This document shows, in pieces, positions 36,135 through 45,316 of a stretch of 64,000 bases of DNA. The notes under the pieces were generated by a model that was given only the letters and a program-made list of their open reading frames with translations, did not search any database and was not told where the DNA came from. How positions within the stretch are numbered: the stretch's first letter is position 1; every line of letters begins with the position of its first letter. The stretch is from Clostridium sp. CAG:343 (GTDB lineage Bacteria; Bacillota; Clostridia; TANB77; CAG-508): assembly GCA_000431335.1 (NCBI GenBank), contig FR888054.1, positions 62,001-126,000 of the forward strand, written 5' to 3'. The translations under genes and the position numbers were made by a program.

Positions 36135-36165
36135 ATACCATTTATTACTTTCAAATAAACGGTAT
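36135..36165 (-). terminator. Strong minus-strand terminator hairpin upstream of the peptide gene
   Basis: ATACC-TTTATT (36135-36146) pairs with AATAAACGGTAT (36154-36165), with one mismatch. A run of seven T follows on the minus strand. Confidence 0.65.
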
Positions 36166-36199
36166 CTAATAATAGAAAAAAATGATGAAAAATGGCGAA

Positions 36200-36230
36200 A
36201 AATAAAAAAATCTAGTATTTACTACTAGAT
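36200..36230 (-). terminator. Terminator of the Spo0A-like regulator gene
   Basis: ATCTAGTA and TACTAGAT with a 5-nt loop (36210-36230) overlap the stop codon and are followed by a T run on the minus strand. Confidence 0.75.
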
Positions 36231-37013
36231 CATCTTTTTTATTTTATCAACATAATAATAAATAAACTCCATAGGCGTTGGTATTCCTGTCTCATAATTC
36301 ACTTTGGCTGTATAATATGTTGTTAAATCTTCTATTGATGAAACTCTCCAAGCATGTATAATTGCATTTTGAATTCCATTAGTTATAGTATTTCCTGATT
36401 TTTTATATATTTTCGTTAAATGTTGTATAACATTTATATTACTATTTTCGTTTTGTATTAAGTATAATATAGCATCATGAATATATTTTCTTCCTTTTAA
36501 CTTTGCTGTTACTCCTATCAAATCCAACTCATGATAAATATGTTCTGAAATTTTACTTTCACTTTCTCGTAATTCCTCTTCTAAGTTTTTAATATCTGAT
36601 TGTATTTCTATTTTTCTTAAATTAATGAATTTATTTAAGACTTGATTACATGAATAATTAGGATGATCTTTATATAATATAAGATCAACTCCATTCCTAT
36701 GTAGTATTTCATAAGTTCTTTTTGAGTTAACATGTGTAGTTACAATTACAATTGGTACATAATTCAAATTTAATTTTTTTAAGTTTAATAAAAATTCTAG
36801 AGAATCCGTGTTGCCTGATGTGCTATTATTTAGCTCTAAATCTAAAACTATACCTTCTGGGTGCTTCAACTTTACATATTTTAATCCTTCTATGTCTGAA
36901 TCTGTTATTCCAACTAATTCTATATCTTTTCTTTCTTTGATACAATTAACAAATCTATTACAGTCATCAATATCATCTTCTATAATTAGTATCTTCATTG
37001 CTTTAGATTCCAT
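36225..37013 (-). CDS. Response regulator with a Spo0A-type DNA-binding domain
   Basis: A 262-residue two-domain regulator. The receiver domain has the acidic pair in ILIIEDDIDDC, the likely phospho-Asp in GIVLDLELN, and the Lys in LILYKDHPN. The C-terminal half matches the Spo0A effector domain: LIGVTAKLKGRKYIHDAI, ITNGIQNAIIHAWRV and a final TGIPTPMEFIYYYVDKIKK. The receiver is divergent, so it is a Spo0A paralogue rather than Spo0A itself. AGGAGG precedes the ATG. It is divergent from the XRE gene across a palindromic operator and probably pairs with the GHKL kinase. Confidence 0.82.
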   Translation of the reverse strand: MESKAMKILIIEDDIDDCNRFVNCIKERKDIELVGITDSDIEGLKYVKLKHPEGIVLDLELNNSTSGNTDSLEFLLNLKKLNLNYVPIVIVTTHVNSKRTYEILHRNGVDLILYKDHPNYSCNQVLNKFINLRKIEIQSDIKNLEEELRESESKISEHIYHELDLIGVTAKLKGRKYIHDAILYLIQNENSNINVIQHLTKIYKKSGNTITNGIQNAIIHAWRVSSIEDLTTYYTAKVNYETGIPTPMEFIYYYVDKIKKMI

Positions 37014-37071
37014 ACTATACTCCTCCTTTTATTCTTATTATGGATAATATACCATAAAACCTCATTGAATA

Positions 37072-37085
37072 CTACATTAATGTAG
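37072..37085. promoter_or_regulatory. Palindromic operator between the regulator genes
   Basis: CTACATTAATGTAG is a perfect 14-bp palindrome, about 60 bp from each of the two divergent regulator start codons. It is a good candidate binding site for the XRE protein or the response regulator. Confidence 0.5.
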
Positions 37086-37152
37086 AATATTTTCCTATAT
37101 ATTTTCGGTTTTTTTAATATAAAATGAACAATAAGTATAAGGAGTGGTTTTT

Positions 37153-37515
37153 ATGAATATTAATCATAGCAGTAAAGAAATAGAATTAGATAAATTAGAA
37201 CAAATAGAAAGAGGCAAAAGAATTAAATTTATTAGAGAAAATGAACTACATATGAATAAAACTCAACTTGCTAAAGAGATTGGCATTTCTGGACAATTCC
37301 TAGGATTAGTAGAAGAAGGAAAAGGTAACCTTGTCTATAAAAGTATAAAAAAACTAAGAAATATAAGTGGACATTCAGCTGACTTTATTTTATATGGTTT
37401 TGATGATACAACTATAACTAAAACCAAAGAATGTTTACAACATTATTCTGAAGAAGAATTTATTTATGCTACTAAAATAATTACACAAATTGCCACTTTC
37501 ATAAAAAACACTTAA
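37153..37515 (+). CDS. XRE-family helix-turn-helix regulator
   Basis: About 120 residues. The HTH spans ERGKRIKFIRENELHMNKTQLAKEIGISGQFLGLVEEGKGN, a Cro/CI-type fold. The remaining C-terminal part (FDDTTITKTKECLQHYSEEEF) is typical of short clostridial XRE proteins near peptide-signalling loci. I use the ATG at 37153 because AAGGAGTGG sits just upstream. It is divergently oriented to the Spo0A-like gene. Confidence 0.8.
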   Translation: MNINHSSKEIELDKLEQIERGKRIKFIRENELHMNKTQLAKEIGISGQFLGLVEEGKGNLVYKSIKKLRNISGHSADFILYGFDDTTITKTKECLQHYSEEEFIYATKIITQIATFIKNT

Positions 37516-37629
37516 TGTTTTATGTATGTTTTATATTGTTTTGAATATATCGTATTGACTTTTTGTATTTCTTTAAATAAAATATTCCACATAAAGTACT
37601 AATATATATACTAAAAGGTGGAATATTTT

Positions 37630-37815
37630 ATGATTACAAATTATTTATTTTTTTTAATAGCTTTACCAAAAGAAGAACTAAAAAAACAACTTTTAATTAT
37701 TTTATTATTTTTTGTGTTTATCATGTTGACTTATCTATTTTTAAATTATCTAAAATTAAAATTCACAAATGAAAATAGTAATTCTCTTTTTCAAAAATTT
37801 TTAAAAAGGCTTTAA
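37630..37815 (+). CDS. Small membrane protein of 61 residues, unknown
   Basis: Two hydrophobic stretches (LFFLIAL near residue 6; LLIILLFFVFIMLTYLFL at about 22-40) and a basic tail (FQKFLKRL). AAAGGTGG lies 9 bp before the ATG at 37630. The nearby kinase locus makes a signalling role conceivable, but no AgrD-like signature is present. Confidence 0.5.
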   Translation: MITNYLFFLIALPKEELKKQLLIILLFFVFIMLTYLFLNYLKLKFTNENSNSLFQKFLKRL

Positions 37816-37964
37816 ATAACTACTGAAATCATTTAATATATCACATTGTAAAAAGTTAGAAGAATTTTAGTATTTTCAAATATAAAAATCTTTCTTACAA
37901 TATAAAGACTTTTTATAGTCCAAATATTTATAAAGAAAGATCTATATGTTTTTTATAAACATTT

Positions 37965-38471
37965 TTATTTTTGCATTTGAATTAAAAAATTATATTTATT
38001 TGCATGTCTTATTTCATCTGTCATTATTGACATAAGTAAAGTATAACTTTTACCACTTGGCATAGTTCCCATTATTTTTCTATACTTCTTAATAGCATCA
38101 AGTTCCCCAAATAATGCCTTTTCTAAATTTTCTTTATAACTCATTTGATTATTGCTACTATTTGTTAAATTATCTGCTGGCAAAATTTGACCTGTAAAAT
38201 CATAATATAATTCTCTTAAAATTTGATTATGTTTTCTTTCATCATCTCTAATACTTCTTATTATATCTTTTTCTTTATCAGTTGGTGCTTGTTCTATTAA
38301 TATACCATAAAACATTTCATCTTCTTTTTCATCATCAACAGACTTTCTTATCAAATCAATTGCTTGATTTAATGTTATAATTTCTCCGCTTTCCTCTTTC
38401 ATCTCACTATTTCTGTAATTATATTCTCTAAATCCATAATATTGATTATACATATTATAATTAGGATACAT
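37965..38471 (-). CDS. Ferritin-like/rubrerythrin-type diiron protein
   Basis: A 168-residue protein with a Tyr/Asn-rich N-terminus, then a four-helix ferritin-like core. Candidate metal ligands are Glu and His in DDEKEDEMFYGI, RDDERKHNQIL, FGELDAIKKYRKIM and MTDEIRHANKYNF. It lacks the rubredoxin zinc site of true rubrerythrin. Similar clostridial proteins are linked to oxidative stress or spore coats. AGGGGAGGGG-like bases precede the ATG. Confidence 0.72.
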   Translation of the reverse strand: MYPNYNMYNQYYGFREYNYRNSEMKEESGEIITLNQAIDLIRKSVDDEKEDEMFYGILIEQAPTDKEKDIIRSIRDDERKHNQILRELYYDFTGQILPADNLTNSSNNQMSYKENLEKALFGELDAIKKYRKIMGTMPSGKSYTLLMSIMTDEIRHANKYNFLIQMQK

Positions 38472-38528
38472 TTTATCCCCTCCCTTAAGCTATAATATGT
38501 ATTAAATATTATTTTGTTAAATAGATTA

Positions 38529-39503
38529 CTAATTTTGCATTTTTATTTGTTCATCTTTTATTAATGGATATCTAATAAGATTTTCACTATTCAAATTTTC
38601 TTTATGCATGTCTATAGCAGTAATTTGATGATTATCGTATGTTGTATAATAATAAATTCCCTTACTTGCATTACAACAAGATGTATAAATTGTTATTTCA
38701 AATATTCCATCATCTAATTCACAACATCCTCTTTGTTGTTCAACAGAATTAAGTATATGAAAAAACTGGCTAACACTTTCTTTTTCTTCTTCTTTAGATA
38801 CTGAATTCATTTTTACAAAAGCTGCTCTTATGAATCTAGATTGAGATGATAAATCTCCTGGAAGCCCTATCGCTCCCATACCTCTACTATATTTCTCTAA
38901 ATTCAACGATTTTGCAAATGTGTTTTTTGGTGATTTAGTTGATAAATTCATATAGTTATTTAATTCGAACATTTGCTTATCAAATGTAGGATTATTGGTT
39001 AACACTCCTACTGGATTTTCATATATTTTTATTCCATCTTTTACAGCTTCTACTGTTATAGATTCTATGCTATCTGAAATAATCCAATGTAATTGTGCTA
39101 ATGGTAAATTTGTGCTAAATGGTTCATCTAAAAAATTTATTTTTTCTATTAATTTTTTTGCCTCTTTTACTGTTGTACTCTGACTTAAAATCCATGGAAT
39201 AAATTCAAATTGCGTAATATTATCTTTTCCTTTTATTTTTTTATTATATTGTGCATTTCCTACAAAATTTAGTCCTGCTATTCCTAAACCTTTTTCGTTT
39301 ACTGCTTCATAATATAATGGATAATTTTCTGTAACATATGCCATTCCTATTATGGCGTAGTGATTTTTTATATTTTGCTTATGTCTAAAGTTAAATTCAT
39401 AATTTCTTGGCGTTATTGTTACTTCATCTCCATATGAAATTTCATAGTCTAGTGTCCTTCCAAAATAGAAATCTTTTGTTTTGTATGTTATCGCTGTACA
39501 CAT
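38529..39503 (-). CDS. Choloylglycine hydrolase family protein (bile salt hydrolase/penicillin V acylase)
   Basis: A 324-residue Ntn hydrolase. The catalytic Cys2 is exposed after removal of Met1 (MCTAITYKTKDFYFGRTLDYE), with the conserved Arg16 and Asp19. VLTNNPTFDKQ carries the oxyanion Asn and SSQSRFIRAAF the conserved Arg. These are hallmarks of bile salt hydrolase, which deconjugates glycine- and taurine-linked bile acids. Penicillin V acylase activity cannot be excluded. No signal peptide, so the enzyme is intracellular. It borders the left end of the integrated element. Confidence 0.85.
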   Translation of the reverse strand: MCTAITYKTKDFYFGRTLDYEISYGDEVTITPRNYEFNFRHKQNIKNHYAIIGMAYVTENYPLYYEAVNEKGLGIAGLNFVGNAQYNKKIKGKDNITQFEFIPWILSQSTTVKEAKKLIEKINFLDEPFSTNLPLAQLHWIISDSIESITVEAVKDGIKIYENPVGVLTNNPTFDKQMFELNNYMNLSTKSPKNTFAKSLNLEKYSRGMGAIGLPGDLSSQSRFIRAAFVKMNSVSKEEEKESVSQFFHILNSVEQQRGCCELDDGIFEITIYTSCCNASKGIYYYTTYDNHQITAIDMHKENLNSENLIRYPLIKDEQIKMQN

Positions 39504-39591
39504 ATTTATTTTCTCCTATTCGTTTTTATTCTTTTTGTTTTATTATATCACTTTTGTTTCTTTTTGTGTTGCTTTTTATTATTGATTAATG

Positions 39592-39606
39592 CCTTCGGGT
39601 TATGAG
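39592..39606. repeat. Left attachment core of the integrated element (attL)
   Basis: The 15-bp CCTTCGGGTTATGAG recurs in the same orientation at 62713-62727. It is the anticodon-loop region of tRNA-fMet read from the opposite strand. It lies in a 330-bp intergenic stretch (39504-39833) that contains no gene I can support. Confidence 0.65.
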
Positions 39607-39725
39607 CGAGGTTTAACCGATTTTTGTGAGTTTGTGAAAATTAGAGTTTTTGTTGGTATATTGATATTTACAAGAGTTTTAACTTATAGAACATTTGTGC
39701 ATTTTTAGGGCATTTTTGGAGAAGA

Positions 39726-39746
39726 TTTTACCCAATTTTTACCCAA
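39726..39746. repeat. Internal direct repeat near the left end
   Basis: A 21-bp sequence with two TTTTACCCA units is repeated exactly at 62567-62587. It is a plausible arm-binding site of the integrase. Confidence 0.5.
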
Positions 39747-39833
39747 TGGGTATGGTACGTTTGTTCTTAGGAATTTGGCTCTTGTGATAGCTATTTTTAT
39801 TGAGAAAAATTTTAATTTTGGAGGTAAATTTTT

Positions 39834-40127
39834 ATGAGTAATTTAAGAGAAGTTAATGATGATATTTTAAAGGATTGGTTAGATTTTAGAGAGGATGCTA
39901 TTGCTTCGTTAGGTTGTGCAGAGGATAAAAAGCATTGGATTTATTTTGATGAGATTTCTGAGAGGATTTTGAAGAATGTTCCTGATCAGAATAGAAAGTA
40001 TGTTGAGAAACAACTAAAACAGCTTGATGATAATTTCTTTGATTATATTTGCTATTGGAATGAGAAGTATTATAGGAATGGATTTTGTGATGGTTCTCAA
40101 TTAGTTATGGGATGTTTTTCTAATTAA
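39834..40127 (+). CDS. Small element-encoded protein of 97 residues, unknown
   Basis: A soluble, mixed-charge protein ending in DNFFDYICYWNEKYYRNGFCDG. GGAGG lies 8 bp before the ATG. It is the leftmost gene of the element and ends at a strong terminator. A decayed copy of its 3' end lies at 44300-44368, so the gene has been duplicated within the element. No family is recognised. Confidence 0.6.
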   Translation: MSNLREVNDDILKDWLDFREDAIASLGCAEDKKHWIYFDEISERILKNVPDQNRKYVEKQLKQLDDNFFDYICYWNEKYYRNGFCDGSQLVMGCFSN

Positions 40128-40158
40128 GAATACCAGGAAAATAATTTTCCTGGTATTC
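40128..40158. terminator. Bidirectional terminator
   Basis: GAATACCAGGAAAA pairs perfectly with TTTTCCTGGTATTC, between two convergent genes. Confidence 0.75.
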
Positions 40159-40182
40159 CTATATTTATTCTCATATTATTTC

Positions 40183-43100
40183 TTAATCTACTTTAATTTC
40201 ATTTTTCAATTCGTAATTGTCTATTTTCATTATTAAATAATTAAATCCATTTATTGAAAAATCTTCTCCTTGTTTTCCTCTTTTTAAGCTTTGACCTACT
40301 GGAGCTTCTGGCGAAATTTTATTGTATCCAATTTTTCTTAATTCTTCTATTTCTGATTCATATATATATAATTTTAATGTTTCATTTTGATCCTCACTAT
40401 ATAATTCATATAATTTTACTTCATCTATTGTTTGTTTTATATACTTATTGTTTTCACTTTTTATTTCTTCAATTTGTTTATCCATCTTTTTTATATTTAA
40501 AGTTGCATCTTCTATATCATATTTACTTTCAATTTGTCCTAAAAAATAATCTTCAATAAATTGCCATCTTTCATCATCATTTTTTAATTGAGTAAAGAAA
40601 TATGTCATATAACAAACTGAATCATAATGTAATTTTTGAATTGTCGTTAATGTTCTGCTTTTATATGAATGATTATCTAATACTTTTTGTATAGTTTCTT
40701 CACTGTTTACACGAACAAAAAATTCTAAACTATTTCCTCTTTCAAATGTATATGATGTTAAGTCAAGTAATTCTAATATTTGTGCAGCAATTAATATTGG
40801 ATCAGATCTCATCTTTTTATTATCATCTTTATTAGTATTTATTACTAATATAGTTTCATTATTGTCCTTACATGACTTAAGCATATTTTCTATTGAATTT
40901 TTAATATGATTTATAGTTCTATCATAATATGCTGAAACAATATGATATCTATTAGTTTTTGAATTATAATCACAAAACTTATATTTTCCAGCTGTATAGT
41001 TAAAATCGTAAGAAATTAACAAACTAAGTAGTGGTTCAATTAGGTTATTTACTTTTGTTTTACTATTATTAATTCCCTTTTTTATAATTAATTCTGCTAT
41101 TTCATTTGAATTATAATGTTTATTTGACATTTTCATGTCATCTAATACACTTTTTATAACATTTAACCATTGTATTGCTTTTATTTCTACATCTCCAAAA
41201 TCATTTAATTTTGCAGATAATTTTAATAAAGTTCTATCACTAAAACATGTTCTGTCTATTTGTGGTAATTCCCCTAAGTAAAATTTTCTTTTAAAATTAC
41301 CAAATGTTAATCCATCATATTTACCATTATAATGTTCTAACCAACATTGTTTAAAATCAAAAACATATAAATCTCCCGTATATTTAGTCTTTACATCAGA
41401 TACGTCCATTTTTTCTAATTGTTTTCTATCATATTTTAATTCTAAATACTTTTTCCAACCATATTGTTCAATGATAGGCATTTTTGAATCTGAAATAAAA
41501 AATAATCCTTTAGTAAACATACTTCTTGGTTTAAATACTAAAGGCACATAATTTGACATACTTTTAAAATCTCTCTTTATTGCTATAATTGTTGCCTTTA
41601 ATTTATTTTCTATTTCATCATCGTTTGTTGCTTGAAACACATGTGCAAATTCATCTGTAGAAACCAAAAAATTTCTTCTATTTCCAGTCTTATATTTATA
41701 TAAGATTTTCATAAGAACACCAATAATATTGTAAACTGTAATTTGAGACATTCCTTCTAATTTATTAATATATCTGAAATCTTCTTTGTAAAAATCTGTA
41801 GATGCAATTCCTTTCATTCCAGGCTTTCTTGCCGCTCTTCCAATCTCTTGAACATAATCTGCTAAGTTTCCTGTAGGTGCAAAGTGATAAACATTTTTTA
41901 TATCTTCAATATCAATTCCCATGCCAAAAGCTTTTGTTGCTAAAATTATATTCTTATTTCCTTTTCTTATATCTTCAAGTGCCTCGTCTTTGTCTATCTT
42001 ATCCATTTTTCCATGATATATAGCAACTTCATTGTCTGAAAAATTACTAGCTATATTATTTAAAGATTTTATTGTTGGAAAATATACTAGTGTTTTTTCA
42101 TTATAGTTTTCAGAATAATCCCTAATTCTTTTAATTACTATTTCATCCTTTTCTTCTTTATATGCACGATCCTTTAAATGATTATATATATTAAAACTTA
42201 TATCATTTCTTTTTATCGCTCCAAAAAAGGTATCACAAGTTAAATTCAAACTCTCAACTATATCATGATACATATCTTCTGTTCCATTGCTAATAGTTGC
42301 TGTAGCTGTAAAAGTTGCAATTGGAAAAATATGTTTTGTTTTATGTCTTAATTTATCTAAATAATCTCCTAAATACCAATAATCCGGTCTAAAATTTTTT
42401 CCCCAAGTAGAAACAGTATGAGCTTCATCCACCACTAATAATCCAATTTGTCTATCTCCTATAAATGTTTCTATGTCTGCATTACTTAATAAAGTTTCAG
42501 GAGATATATATAAGATAGAAATTTTCTTTTCTTTAATATCTTCTATAATTTTTTCCTTTTCTATTGGTGTAAATTCTGAATTTATAGTTGCTGCACAATT
42601 AGTTAATACTTTTATATTATTCACTTGATCTTTCATTAGTCCTATTAATGGTGATATTACTATAGTTAATAATTCATTCTTTTCAGCCGCAACTATTGCA
42701 GGTATTTGGAATAAAATTGATTTACCGGCACCTGTTGGTGCTGTCACAAAAATATCTTTAAAACTTTCATTGTTTTGCGCTCTTAAAATGTTTTGATATA
42801 TTGTATCTATAATAATACTTTGATCTACATCTTCCATTTCATTACTATTAAATGGATCTTTATACATTGGGATTTTTCTAAAATTGTATTCAGAATTTTT
42901 TCTTTTTAAAACTTCTAAATATACATTATATAAATCCGGTACAACATCCCTTTTTTTTCTTTTTTCTTCTATAATATTTATCCCCATATAATTAAGAATA
43001 AATAAGAATTTTTTTATATATTTTTCATCTTTTCCTTCAATTTGAATAAATTTAATAGTATTATATTTCCCATCTAATATTTCATTAAAAACTTGAATAA

Positions 43101-43692
43101 ACTCTTCTGAAGTCGAATTATCAAATAACTCTGTTTCTTTTACTATATCTAATTTTTTATTTTCATAGTACTCTGAATACCTTCTGATTAACTTTACAAA
43201 CATTTCGGATATTTCATTTTCAAATTTATTATAAGAAATAACTAAATTTCCATTTCTAATTTCCATACTAGTATATATTTTCTGTAGCATGTTACTTTGA
43301 GTCGTTTCTTCTTCAAATTTTTTTATTATATTTTTCAAATTTTCACTTTGAATACCTGGATAGTAATAATCAAAACAACCTATATCTATTATTTTTATTT
43401 TATATCCTGAAGCTTGAACTAATCCATATAAATTCTTCTTTTCAACATAAATTATTTCTTCATATAAACACCAATAAATATTCTTTGAACTTAATTTGAT
43501 GAAATTATCTTTCATAAACGCTTCATCATCTACATAAAAAATATTCATCAAGTCTTTAATTATTCCTAAATCAAATATATGCTCACATTTTAAGTTGATT
43601 CTTTTAATTATAGAATCAAAACCTTTTAACACATATATAGTTTTTTCTTCGTTAACTATCTTAGAAATTTCATCTTCAATCATCTTCAACAT
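40183..43692 (-). CDS. Large RecQ-like DEAH-box helicase, probable defence protein
   Basis: A 1,169-residue protein. The first ~290 residues are unrecognised. Then come RecQ-type helicase motifs: IFVTAPTGAGKSILFQIP (Walker A, near residue 310), VVDEAHTVSTWGKNFRPDYW (Walker B), FTATAT, and the second RecA domain with ATKAFGMGIDIEDIKNVYHF and QEIGRAARK. A long C-terminal region has no clear HRDC or zinc domain. Its size and location in a defence island suggest an anti-mobile-element role. Confidence 0.75.
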   Translation of the reverse strand: MLKMIEDEISKIVNEEKTIYVLKGFDSIIKRINLKCEHIFDLGIIKDLMNIFYVDDEAFMKDNFIKLSSKNIYWCLYEEIIYVEKKNLYGLVQASGYKIKIIDIGCFDYYYPGIQSENLKNIIKKFEEETTQSNMLQKIYTSMEIRNGNLVISYNKFENEISEMFVKLIRRYSEYYENKKLDIVKETELFDNSTSEEFIQVFNEILDGKYNTIKFIQIEGKDEKYIKKFLFILNYMGINIIEEKRKKRDVVPDLYNVYLEVLKRKNSEYNFRKIPMYKDPFNSNEMEDVDQSIIIDTIYQNILRAQNNESFKDIFVTAPTGAGKSILFQIPAIVAAEKNELLTIVISPLIGLMKDQVNNIKVLTNCAATINSEFTPIEKEKIIEDIKEKKISILYISPETLLSNADIETFIGDRQIGLLVVDEAHTVSTWGKNFRPDYWYLGDYLDKLRHKTKHIFPIATFTATATISNGTEDMYHDIVESLNLTCDTFFGAIKRNDISFNIYNHLKDRAYKEEKDEIVIKRIRDYSENYNEKTLVYFPTIKSLNNIASNFSDNEVAIYHGKMDKIDKDEALEDIRKGNKNIILATKAFGMGIDIEDIKNVYHFAPTGNLADYVQEIGRAARKPGMKGIASTDFYKEDFRYINKLEGMSQITVYNIIGVLMKILYKYKTGNRRNFLVSTDEFAHVFQATNDDEIENKLKATIIAIKRDFKSMSNYVPLVFKPRSMFTKGLFFISDSKMPIIEQYGWKKYLELKYDRKQLEKMDVSDVKTKYTGDLYVFDFKQCWLEHYNGKYDGLTFGNFKRKFYLGELPQIDRTCFSDRTLLKLSAKLNDFGDVEIKAIQWLNVIKSVLDDMKMSNKHYNSNEIAELIIKKGINNSKTKVNNLIEPLLSLLISYDFNYTAGKYKFCDYNSKTNRYHIVSAYYDRTINHIKNSIENMLKSCKDNNETILVINTNKDDNKKMRSDPILIAAQILELLDLTSYTFERGNSLEFFVRVNSEETIQKVLDNHSYKSRTLTTIQKLHYDSVCYMTYFFTQLKNDDERWQFIEDYFLGQIESKYDIEDATLNIKKMDKQIEEIKSENNKYIKQTIDEVKLYELYSEDQNETLKLYIYESEIEELRKIGYNKISPEAPVGQSLKRGKQGEDFSINGFNYLIMKIDNYELKNEIKVD

Positions 43693-44419
43693 TTTACTAA
43701 CACCTCTTTTTTTACAATTAAAGTTTATTTATTTCTTCTATTTTAAATGTTTTAATTTTCTACATTATATCACAAAGTATTAATATGAAAAAGATCAATT
43801 ATAAAACTATTTATCTTTTAATAATACTTTTTTCAACTTAAAATTTCATCATCATAAATAACATTATTGCTTCTTGTATTGTTTTAACAATTTTGATTTT
43901 AATCTTATTCTATCATAAACAAAAATTACAAGTATAAATTTACTCCCAACTCATTCTCGATGAAAGTCAAATAAATTAATAAATTTTAAATTATACATTT
44001 AAAATTTAACTTACAACTTTTAAGGTATAAAAGTCAACTGAATACTTACGTTTGAAATTGTAAATTTCATAAGAAATCTGCTATAATTTTTAATATAATA
44101 CTAAAGATTTTATTCTAAAAAATGCACCAACAATTATTAAAAAATTTGCTACTATTTTTTATTTTTTTTAATTTGTTATGAATAAAGAAAACATTGGATT
44201 AATTTTGATAAAATTATTGAATTTATTAAGCGAATTTTTCTAAACGAAATAAAATATATGTAAAAAATCAATTAGGTAAACTTCACAAAAATTTTATGTA
44301 TTATATTTGTTATTGAAATGAGAAGTATTATAGATTTAAATTTTGTTATGTTTTTCAGCTAGTTATTGCTTTAATATATAGTAAAAGGCGAGTTAATTCT
44401 CGCCTTTTGTTTCTTATAA
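43693..44419. other. AT-rich gap with a decayed gene remnant
   Basis: A stretch of 727 bp without an open gene. Positions 44300-44368 align to 40042-40110 (3' end of the 97-residue gene) with roughly 80 percent identity by eye, but the frame is broken. AAAAGGCGAG (44383-44392) pairs with CTCGCCTTTT (44399-44408) as a terminator for the neighbouring minus-strand gene. The rest is AT-rich and unassigned. Confidence 0.55.
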
Positions 44420-45316
44420 TTAAACTTCTAATGTTCCTATATAATAGTCATAACTGTTTGATTTATATTTGTCCTTTAAAAACGAAACTGAGTAATCTTT
44501 ATTAGAAACATATATATGTACATTTTTAGATTCACATTCAAATGTTATGTCTCCTGCTGAATTCTGAGTTATTGTATTATAATTACTATAATAGTTCAAG
44601 CTATTTGATGGAGCTTCCCCTATTATTATTATTTTTGGATTTATCTTGTCTAATATTTCTTTTGGAATTTTACCAGATTCTCTACCATGATGTGGAGCAA
44701 AAATAATATCCGCTTCTTCTATCTCCAAATCATCTTTTATATTCTCCATAAAGTCCTTTTCTAAATCCCCAAACCATAATACTTTAACTCCATCTTCTAA
44801 ACTATACTTGATAATTGGTGATATATTATTAGGACTCTCTCCCTCTTTTGCATTTTCTAATGCATTTTTAAAATATTGATTATTTGTATTTGGCCATAAT
44901 ATATTTATACCAGAAGATCCTCTTTCAAATCCAGAATCATCTTTTCCTTCTCTATTCATCCATTTTCTACTGCAACCCTCGTATAAATAAAAATGTTTAT
45001 TTCCATCTCTTAAAGAACAATATTCCTCAAAATCTTCTGTTTTATCTTTTTTTGTTGCTTTGTTTTCCACACAATAAAAATTATTTATACCAACTTTTTC
45101 TCTATATCTTTTTAATCCCATGATGTGATCTTCATCTGGATGAGTAGAAATGAACCTAGTAATTCCTTTATTTTTAGATTTATCAATTATTTCATCTATA
45201 ATTTTATCCTCATTATCTTCATGCATATAACAGTCAATTACTGTAAAATTATCTGAACCATGTTTAATATAAAACATATCTCCATTTCCAACTGAAAACG
45301 ATTTTATGATACTCAT
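44420..45316 (-). CDS. Metallo-beta-lactamase-fold hydrolase (ComEC C-terminal-like)
   Basis: A 298-residue stand-alone hydrolase with the zinc motif STHPDEDHIMGL (His59, Asp61, Asp63, His64) and APHHGRESG further on. The DxGNGDMF-like start and the overall order match the ComEC/Rec2 C-terminal MBL group, members of which are often nucleases or phosphodiesterases. It overlaps the upstream membrane gene by 4 bp (ATGA). The tight coupling and defence-island position suggest a two-gene module. Confidence 0.75.
   Translation of the reverse strand: MSIIKSFSVGNGDMFYIKHGSDNFTVIDCYMHEDNEDKIIDEIIDKSKNKGITRFISTHPDEDHIMGLKRYREKVGINNFYCVENKATKKDKTEDFEEYCSLRDGNKHFYLYEGCSRKWMNREGKDDSGFERGSSGINILWPNTNNQYFKNALENAKEGESPNNISPIIKYSLEDGVKVLWFGDLEKDFMENIKDDLEIEEADIIFAPHHGRESGKIPKEILDKINPKIIIIGEAPSNSLNYYSNYNTITQNSAGDITFECESKNVHIYVSNKDYSVSFLKDKYKSNSYDYYIGTLEV

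Noticed and set aside
37630..37815. AgrD-type autoinducer precursor
   Set aside because: The protein is hydrophobic and near a GHKL kinase, but it has no cysteine-containing core or acidic tail of AgrD, and no AgrB gene is present.
39592..39640. A tRNA-Met gene at the left end of the element
   Set aside because: Only the 15-bp anticodon-loop core is shared. The flanking bases do not form D, T or acceptor stems.
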